A DNA stretch of 6,087 bases from Saprospirales bacterium (GTDB lineage: Bacteria; Bacteroidota; Bacteroidia; Chitinophagales; Saprospiraceae): NCBI GenBank assembly GCA_024642645.1, contig JAHEAS010000051.1, forward strand, positions 1 through 6,087, read 5' to 3'. Positions 1-4,671 of the stretch are shown here, one piece after another (position 1 is the stretch's first letter; every line of letters begins with the position of its first letter). The notes beneath the pieces are model-generated. The model was not told the DNA's origin. It searched no databases and worked only from the letters and a program-made list of their open reading frames with translations. The translations under genes and the position numbers were made by a program.

Positions 1-1187
1 CCAGCAGTTGGGCTGGCAACCCGCCGTTTACCCTGCATCGAATGGCGATGGGTGAACCGATTGGCCTTGGACTGTTGCGCACCCAAAATGCCACCGAAGC
101 AGACTATTACCCTGGCCCTCAGCTAGTCCACACGGTGCTGATGGGCGACCCGACCTTACGGCTGCATCCGATTAAGCCTGTAGATAATTTGACAGCGACG
201 GTTCAAGGGCTGGGGTTTCAGCTTGATTGGTCTGCTCCAGCAGGGGAGGTAGTTTCGCATTATCTGGTTTACCGGTTCGACAGTTTGGCAAGTGACTTCA
301 TCAATATCAGTCAAGTGGTTTTGGACACTTTTTTTGTGGATTCGGTTGGGCCTTTGGATGATAGACTTTACATGGTACGGGCTGTAAAATGGGAGACTTC
401 GGGTAGCGGTTCGTACTGGAATTTGAGCTTAGGCAGCTTTGTGAAATCGATTGACCCATGTGCTGGCCAGAATATTTTGGAGGAGCAAATTGTCTCCATT
501 TGCGAAGGCCAAATTTTTGAATGGAATGGTTCAATTTACACACAATCAGGTGTTTATGAACAAACCTTTCCTTCTGTGAGCGGATGCGACAGTTTGGTCA
601 GGGTCTTTCTAAATGTGGAATTTTCTCCTATTGTCTCAACAATTCTCACGATATGTGAAGGAGAGAGCATCATGATTGGGGACAGCATATTGATGGAACC
701 TGGAAACTATGAATTCGTCCTGACCGACTCAATGGGCTGTATTCAGCATTGGGAGGTTCTGCTGATTGTCCATGAGAATTATGAAATAGAAATTGACTCG
801 AATTACATTCCACCCATCGTCATTGACGGAGTTTCGCATTCAGATGATTTCAGTTATTCGGTTAGTTTTTCAACAATAGATGGTTGCGACAGCATAGTCA
901 ATTACAATCTTCATCCACTGGTCGGTTCGAGCGAGGAGGTTGCGGAGCAGGACATAAACGTCTTTCCAAACCCAAACGACGGTCATTTTTTCATTGAAAA
1001 TAAATTAGGCCATGGACCGCTTGAAGTGGAGATTTATAATGGGGTGGGGCGGTATATTTTTAACCAAAAAATCTTGGCGGTGGAACGAAGCGAGTTTGAT
1101 TTCAACAAATTGCCGAGCGGCGTTTACTGGCTGAAAATCAGACTTTTAGATACGGTTATCACGAAGCGGATAATTTTGATGAATTAG
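1..1187 (+). CDS. Secreted T9SS cargo protein, C-terminal part (C25 peptidase-like end, FnIII-like module, sorting domain)
   Basis: The gene is cut at the window's left edge: the frame is open from base 3, and 13 codons precede the first ATG at 42, so that ATG is not the true start. Residues here count from it. The visible start (SSWAGNPPFTLHRMAMGEP, then VHTVLMGDPTLRLHP at 29-43) resembles the end of gingipain-like C25 domains, where a GDPTLR-type motif leads into an immunoglobulin or FnIII fold. Residues 46-136 look FnIII-like (HYLVYRF, YMVRAVK, GSYWNLS). Three repeats follow at about 150-192, 202-243 and 248-292; the first two have CEG and a later GC, the third keeps only GCDS. Residues 304-381 match a T9SS type A sorting domain (INVFPNPNDG, LPSGVYWLKI, final KRIILMN). 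The product is probably exported by T9SS and anchored or released at the surface. Protease activity is inferred from the end of the domain only; no catalytic residues are visible. It could be another large adhesin-like cargo. Confidence 0.82.
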   Translation, partial: SSWAGNPPFTLHRMAMGEPIGLGLLRTQNATEADYYPGPQLVHTVLMGDPTLRLHPIKPVDNLTATVQGLGFQLDWSAPAGEVVSHYLVYRFDSLASDFINISQVVLDTFFVDSVGPLDDRLYMVRAVKWETSGSGSYWNLSLGSFVKSIDPCAGQNILEEQIVSICEGQIFEWNGSIYTQSGVYEQTFPSVSGCDSLVRVFLNVEFSPIVSTILTICEGESIMIGDSILMEPGNYEFVLTDSMGCIQHWEVLLIVHENYEIEIDSNYIPPIVIDGVSHSDDFSYSVSFSTIDGCDSIVNYNLHPLVGSSEEVAEQDINVFPNPNDGHFFIENKLGHGPLEVEIYNGVGRYIFNQKILAVERSEFDFNKLPSGVYWLKIRLLDTVITKRIILMN

Positions 1188-1209
1188 ACTGTGTTAGAAT
1201 TTTAGGCTT

Positions 1210-1233
1210 CTATTTCTATTTCTATTTCTATTT
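1210..1233. repeat. Hexanucleotide tandem repeat (CTATTT)x4
   Basis: Four perfect copies of CTATTT lie 22 bases after the stop of the T9SS cargo gene. They are flanked by ggcttc (1205-1210) and gaagcc (1242-1247), which are complementary, so the repeat could sit in the loop of a weak stem. It is outside coding sequence, so variation in copy number would not shift a reading frame. Confidence 0.85.
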
Positions 1234-1240
1234 GAAATAA

Positions 1241-1280
1241 AGAAGCCATGTTAGCGTCAAAGAATGCTAACATGGCTCTT
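1241..1280. terminator. Probable bidirectional terminator hairpin between convergent genes
   Basis: A perfect 12-bp inverted repeat, agccatgttagc (1244-1255) and gctaacatggct (1266-1277), encloses a 10-base loop. Flanking AAG/CTT bases can extend it with one bulge. On the plus strand it is followed by cttaattt, and on the minus strand by ctttatttc, so both tails are T-rich without a long T tract. It lies between the ends of two convergent genes, which fits a shared terminator. The hairpin is seen directly; the terminator role is inferred. Confidence 0.7.
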
Positions 1281-1343
1281 AATTTAAACTTCACTAAAAG
1301 CTTATAAAAAGCTATCCAATTAATATTAACCTATGTTGCGGAT

Positions 1344-1441
1344 GCTGGTTGATAAGGGTTGATTTAGTTGATAAGGGTTGATATTTAGCAGCTTGGGGGT
1401 AAAATCAACCCTTATCAACCTCATAAACGCCATCAACCAGC
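1344..1441. repeat. Nested palindromic array of GTTGAT/ATCAAC units
   Basis: Two direct copies of gttgataagggttgat (1348-1363 and 1367-1382) are followed by its exact reverse complement (1404-1419). The first copy extends to a 19-bp match, 1347-1365 against 1402-1420. The second copy can form a stem of about 20 bp with 1400-1419, with one bulge and the 12-base loop gcagcttggggg. An outer 10-bp pair, gctggttgat (1344-1353) and atcaaccagc (1432-1441), closes the whole element. In all there are four GTTGAT units followed by three ATCAAC units. The element ends 34 bases beyond the stop of the DUF5777 gene. It has no reading frame of note and no T tract on either side. A miniature mobile or REP-like element is possible, but a single copy in the window cannot show that. 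Confidence 0.8.
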
Positions 1442-1475
1442 TCAAGTCTTAAATTATCCGCAATTTGAATCAATA

Positions 1476-2360
1476 TTAATTCCAAAGCCTCGTAATATTG
1501 AAACCAATCAAGAAATCGCTATTTTGGTTCTTGACGGTATTCATCTGAGGCACTAAACTTTTGTAATTTCCAACAAAAACCTGGAAGGCGTGGGAGCTTG
1601 AAACCATCTCAAGGCCAAATCCAAAACTTGGTTCTGGCTCGTTAAAATATTGGTTGGATAAAGGAAAATCATAGCTTGAAATCACCGACATAACATCTGT
1701 AAGCTTCACCCTAAGCAAAGTGGACATTCCAATTTGCTTGTTTTCCATCCTTCCAACAAATTCGCCTTCAGGGCTGTAAAAATGGTCTGGGTAGTTGAAA
1801 TAGGAGAAATCTCCTGCAACCTGAACCGATACATGGTCATTGAGTTTCCTAGCTACCATTAACTGGTTGAAATAAGACCACCTATCCAGCGATTCATTGT
1901 ATTGTGTGCTTTTCATTTCTCTTGTGTCAACCCCAGCAACCCCTAAATAAGTTACGCTTACAGGAGAGCCACCACTCCGGCCTTGTTTTAACAACGCATA
2001 CTTGGCCAGAAAGTCCCACATTTTTCTTTCTTTGGTAAAGCCAAAGCCCACCATAAGGTTTTCTACTGGTGTATAATTTAGCCCCATGCGGATATTGGAT
2101 GGGGAAAAAACGCCGTAGAATTCATCGTAACCAGTATTGAAATTGCCAAAACGGTGTTGAAAGTCCCATTCGAAAGTTCCTTGAATTGGGACAATAACTG
2201 TTTGGTCATCAATCAGCCAAATGCTTTCGAACATGTTTTTTACTGGCCGAGTATCCTTCACCGGCTCACTTTCTTCCTGAGCGTTTATTGAATATACCGA
2301 CAAGAATAATGCTGCGAGTATGAGCAGAAATTGCTTGCTGTTTCGAGTTATCCGTTTCAT
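1476..2360 (-). CDS. DUF5777 family outer-membrane beta-barrel protein
   Basis: The 294-residue product starts with a classic signal peptide: basic MKRITRNSK, a hydrophobic run at 10-24, and probable cleavage near SINA-Q at 27/28. The rest shows alternating short amphipathic stretches typical of a barrel and ends in an aromatic strand, GFNITRLWN. MFESIWLIDDQTV (43-55), FQHRFG (67-72) and SNIRMGLNY (88-96) match what I recall of the Bacteroidota DUF5777 family, whose role is not established. There are no cysteines and no heme motifs. The ATG at 2360 puts the signal peptide in register; upstream bases (cttcctaaa) show no Shine-Dalgarno. The gene lies 157 bp downstream of the six-heme cytochrome gene on the same strand, with a hairpin between them, so co-transcription is plausible but may be partial. 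A role in passing electrons or solutes across the outer membrane is inferred from this neighbour only. Confidence 0.85.
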   Translation of the reverse strand: MKRITRNSKQFLLILAALFLSVYSINAQEESEPVKDTRPVKNMFESIWLIDDQTVIVPIQGTFEWDFQHRFGNFNTGYDEFYGVFSPSNIRMGLNYTPVENLMVGFGFTKERKMWDFLAKYALLKQGRSGGSPVSVTYLGVAGVDTREMKSTQYNESLDRWSYFNQLMVARKLNDHVSVQVAGDFSYFNYPDHFYSPEGEFVGRMENKQIGMSTLLRVKLTDVMSVISSYDFPLSNQYFNEPEPSFGFGLEMVSSSHAFQVFVGNYKSLVPQMNTVKNQNSDFLIGFNITRLWN

Positions 2361-2396
2361 TTTAGGAAGATTTTAAAAGCTTAAAAGATGAAATAA

Positions 2397-2428
2397 GAAA
2401 GGTGGCCTCAACCTTGAAGCCACCTTTC
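2397..2428 (-). terminator. Rho-independent terminator or attenuator between cytochrome and barrel genes
   Basis: A perfect 10-bp inverted repeat, gaaaggtggc (2397-2406) and gccacctttc (2419-2428), has a 12-base loop in which tca and tga can pair further. Read on the minus strand, the stem is followed by ttatttcatctttt, a broken T-rich tail. It lies 89 bases after the stop of the cytochrome gene and 36 bases before the ATG of the barrel gene. It could end the cytochrome transcript, or lie in the leader of the barrel transcript and reduce its expression. Confidence 0.65.
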
Positions 2429-2454
2429 ATGGCTAGCTAATCGTGGTTCTCATT

Positions 2455-2494
2455 ATGGATTCAAAGTTTGAAAATCTGCCTGCTAAGAATCCAT
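2455..2494. repeat. Short inverted repeat downstream of the cytochrome gene
   Basis: The arms atggattc (2455-2462) and gaatccat (2487-2494) are perfect 8-bp complements with a 24-base loop. A second small palindrome, ttcaaa-g-tttgaa (2460-2472), overlaps the left arm. No T tract follows on the minus strand, so this is not a convincing terminator; it may protect the 3' end of the cytochrome mRNA or be a protein-binding site. Confidence 0.45.
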
Positions 2495-2517
2495 GTTTGA
2501 ACTGAGATACCTACTTG

Positions 2518-3579
2518 TTATTGAAGAGCAGCTATCGAATTTAACAAGAGTGCCTTGGCATATTTAAAATTGTGTACACCACGGCTATTGTCTTCTTGGA
2601 TGAATTTGTAGTTGTACAAAGCGCCTGCTTCATGTCCTTCGAAATCCTGTGGAACAATGGCTAAGTCAGACGTTGCATTTAAGAGACCTCTGTCAACCAG
2701 CTTGGTTTTGAGCTGAGCCAACAAAGCTTCAATCTCTGCCTGCTTAGCATCAACTAATGTGTTCAGGTCAGCAGCGACTGGGTGGCACTCAACACATGCG
2801 GCAGTGTTGATGTTTCCTTCTTCGCTAATAACTCTGAAAGTGTGGCCACCAGATGAAGTTGCTTGTGCAGTACCCATGTGGCAAACGATACAAGCATTTT
2901 TGGTGTTGTTCGCAAGCAATGCAGTGTGTGCAGAATTCACGTAAGGCTCTGGTCCTGCTACTTCATAACCATTAAGACCAGGCAGCATTACACCCTGTGG
3001 GCCGTGGTGAGGGCCATACCTCGAACTGGTGATGTTAACCGTTCCACCAGTGGCTGGGTCTGGCAGTGCTGGAGAAACAACCCTTGACTGGTGGCAACTG
3101 ATACAAAGGTTTGCTTTTCCTAAGTCCACCGTTTGACCACCTTCCCATAAGGTAACGGGCTCAGATTGTGTGAGCGCCCAATCCTCTTGTGAGTATTGTT
3201 GGTGAATTTTGTGGCAGGTGTAGCAATTTTGTGGCAGAGGATCTTTGATGGCCTCAGCTGTGGTTGCAGCTCCTGTAGCAATGCGCTCCAAGAATCCTTG
3301 GCTGGTGTGGCAAATTGCACATGAAGTTGCATTTCTATCGTAATGTCCTCCAGTTGCGTGACCAGAATGCTCCCATTGGAACATTTTAGCGGTAATCAAT
3401 TGAGAGTTGCTGTGGCATTGCAAGCAGTTCTCTGCTGGGTTTACGCCCGTTTCACCTTGAGGGCCGATTGGTCCAGCAGGTCCGATGGGGCCAGCTAATC
3501 CTTCATCGCCTTTGCAAGAGAGTAAACTCATAAAGAGTGCTAAGCACAAGATACCTAAAAATGAAGTCTGTAATTTCAT
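2518..3579 (-). CDS. Six-heme c-type cytochrome lipoprotein with collagen-like segment
   Basis: The 353-residue product has a lipoprotein signal peptide with lipobox LLSC (modified cysteine at 22), then six Gly-X-Y triplets at 27-44 (GLAGPIGPAGPIGPQGET). Six heme-binding CXXCH motifs follow: 52-56, 87-91, 119-123, 159-163, 230-234 and 262-266. Other histidines (71, 74, 79, 191, 192, 218, 246, 336) could be distal heme ligands. The C-terminal third is helical and ends with NSRGVHNFKYAKALLLNS, a pattern also seen near the C-terminus of multiheme cytochromes related to nitrite reductase. There is no CXXCK motif, so an NrfA-type catalytic heme is not evident. The acidic residues after the cysteine (CKGDEG) resemble, loosely, the surface-export signal known for Bacteroidota lipoproteins. 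The likely role is electron transfer in the periplasm or at the outer membrane; partner and substrate are unknown. The cytochrome maturation genes resB and ccsA lie directly upstream. Confidence 0.9.
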   Translation of the reverse strand: MKLQTSFLGILCLALFMSLLSCKGDEGLAGPIGPAGPIGPQGETGVNPAENCLQCHSNSQLITAKMFQWEHSGHATGGHYDRNATSCAICHTSQGFLERIATGAATTAEAIKDPLPQNCYTCHKIHQQYSQEDWALTQSEPVTLWEGGQTVDLGKANLCISCHQSRVVSPALPDPATGGTVNITSSRYGPHHGPQGVMLPGLNGYEVAGPEPYVNSAHTALLANNTKNACIVCHMGTAQATSSGGHTFRVISEEGNINTAACVECHPVAADLNTLVDAKQAEIEALLAQLKTKLVDRGLLNATSDLAIVPQDFEGHEAGALYNYKFIQEDNSRGVHNFKYAKALLLNSIAALQ

Positions 3580-3691
3580 GATGTTGGTGGTTTTGAATTA
3601 ATATTATGTAATGCGTTTTATTTCCTTTGTCATTACGGTGTAAAATTCCTTCAAATCAGGAGATCCGTTTATGACTAACCTCATTGCAAGG

Positions 3692-3707
3692 GGTGACTTT
3701 TGTCACA
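3692..3707. promoter_or_regulatory. Candidate Crp/Fnr-family operator upstream of the cytochrome gene
   Basis: GTGAC-TTTT-GTCAC (3693-3706) is a perfect 5-bp palindrome. On the minus strand it reads TGTGA-CAAAAG-TCACC, one base from the Crp-type consensus TGTGA-N6-TCACA. The half-site string TTTTGTCA (3698-3705) is repeated at 3709-3716, exactly 11 bases away (about one helical turn), and TTTGTCA recurs at 3626-3632. The site lies 113 bases upstream of the cytochrome ATG. Crp/Fnr-family proteins often control respiratory cytochrome genes; the regulator here is not in the window. Confidence 0.5.
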
Positions 3708-3723
3708 GTTTTGTCAGTAGGTG

Positions 3724-3751
3724 TAAAGGTAAAAATGACTATCATGGCAAA
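3724..3751 (-). promoter_or_regulatory. Weak candidate promoter for the cytochrome gene
   Basis: On the minus strand TTTG (3748-3751) and TACCTTTA (3724-3731) resemble the Bacteroidota -33 (TTTG) and -7 (TAnnTTTG) elements; the second matches at seven of eight positions. The spacer of 16 bases is a little short. If used, transcription would start near 3718 and the GTGAC palindrome would lie just downstream, a position that suits repression. The match is weak enough to arise by chance. Confidence 0.25.
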
Positions 3752-3780
3752 AAAAAATTGACATCTTTTTATAAAAAACA

Positions 3781-4620
3781 TCAGTTATTTGAATAGACAT
3801 GCAGGCTATCATTGGCAGTAGGGAGGTAACTCATACCCAAATAGGTGAAAATTATCGCTAAAACTCCAATGATTACAACCCAGGATAACTTTCGCTTGTC
3901 CATGGACGCAATGTTGCGGAAGTGTAGGTACGCAGCAAAAACCAGCCAAGTTATCAATGCCCAATTCTCCTTGGGGTCCCATGCCCAGTAATTAGACCAT
4001 GCGCTTTGTCCCCACCATGCACCTAGCAAAAGGCCTAATGTCAGAAACAAGAAGCCTAGTTTTGTAATCTGGTAGGTGAAATCACTAAAATCAATTCTTG
4101 ACTGTTGCCCTAAACTATGGTGCGATGCCATGCCCTTTGGTAGGATAAGATAAAGTACAGCACCAATCCCGGCCACAAACAGTGCCCCATAAGCCACGAA
4201 ATAAGAAATTACGTGCGGGATGAACATCCAGGTTTGCAGCGCTGGCGGCAAGGCAATAATTTCTACGTCTCTTTTCGTCAAGGAAAAAAGGAAGATGGCC
4301 AGTATGCTGATGGAGGATAAGACGCCTACTAGCCTTATTTTGAAGCGCCATTCGGCCACCAAACTGATTAAGGATACCGTCCAAATGGCAAATATCAAGG
4401 ACTCATAGAGGCTCTTAAATGGCGGCCTGCCTGCTTCAATCCACCGGTCTGTGACCAAGGCGGTGCAAATAAGAAACGCAATGCCGAAACATGCTAATGA
4501 TAATTGGCCGGCCCATTTCTTATTAACAAATAGTCCCACTAGGTAAACTACAAAAACTAGTGAGTAAGCAAAGAAACTGGCTTTGAACAATTGCGAAGTA
4601 TAATAGAAACTTTCTTGCAT
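3781..4620 (-). CDS. ccsA: Cytochrome c maturation protein CcsA (System II heme handling)
   Basis: The 279-residue polytopic inner-membrane protein belongs to the CcsA/CcmC heme-handling family. About eight membrane segments can be seen, near 12-32, 40-56, 71-90, 97-114, 131-160, 187-204, 219-234 and 245-265. The family's tryptophan-rich heme motif is present at 203-220 (WGQSAWSNYWAWDPKENW). Histidines in the expected ligand positions are H136 (IPHVISY), H233 (YLHFR) and H274 (SLHVY). RPPFKSLYESL at 65-75 matches the usual RPPxxNxYESL-like stretch. With ResB it would export heme and ligate it to CXXCH apocytochromes outside the membrane. The gene follows resB by 51 bp with no terminator between them, so they very likely form one operon. 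The ATG at 4620 gives a normal N-terminus; no Shine-Dalgarno is visible. The protein is often annotated CcsB (TIGR naming) or ResC, so symbol use varies. Confidence 0.93.
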   Translation of the reverse strand: MQESFYYTSQLFKASFFAYSLVFVVYLVGLFVNKKWAGQLSLACFGIAFLICTALVTDRWIEAGRPPFKSLYESLIFAIWTVSLISLVAEWRFKIRLVGVLSSISILAIFLFSLTKRDVEIIALPPALQTWMFIPHVISYFVAYGALFVAGIGAVLYLILPKGMASHHSLGQQSRIDFSDFTYQITKLGFLFLTLGLLLGAWWGQSAWSNYWAWDPKENWALITWLVFAAYLHFRNIASMDKRKLSWVVIIGVLAIIFTYLGMSYLPTANDSLHVYSNN

Positions 4621-4671
4621 GGCATTTGATTAAAAGGTTTGCTAAATATTCACGGTAAAACCGCATTGGTA

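Noticed and set aside
307..543. Open frame on the minus strand inside the T9SS cargo gene
   Set aside because: It is antisense to a well-supported frame with recognisable domains, and its product (many K, P, S, Q) resembles no family.
1344..1441. CRISPR array
   Set aside because: The direct copies are separated by only three bases and the third copy is inverted; there are no regular spacers.
2759..3087. Plus-strand open frames opposite the cytochrome gene
   Set aside because: They are antisense shadows; their cysteines come from complementing the heme-motif region and form no CXXCH pattern.
3120..3332. Second minus-strand open frame inside the cytochrome gene
   Set aside because: It overlaps CXXCH-coding sequence in another frame; the six heme motifs fix the true frame.
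2518..3579. Calling the cytochrome a nitrite reductase (NrfA)
   Set aside because: The C-terminal GVHNFKYAKALL stretch resembles that group, but there is no CXXCK motif, and the lipobox plus collagen-like start do not fit NrfA.
3749..3777. Intrinsic terminator after ccsA
   Set aside because: There is a run of nine T on the minus strand, but the only stems before it are pure A/T pairs of about five; no G/C-containing hairpin supports it.
4115..4408. Open frames on both strands overlapping ccsA
   Set aside because: CcsA is unmistakable in its own frame across the whole stretch, and the overlapping products lack any family features.
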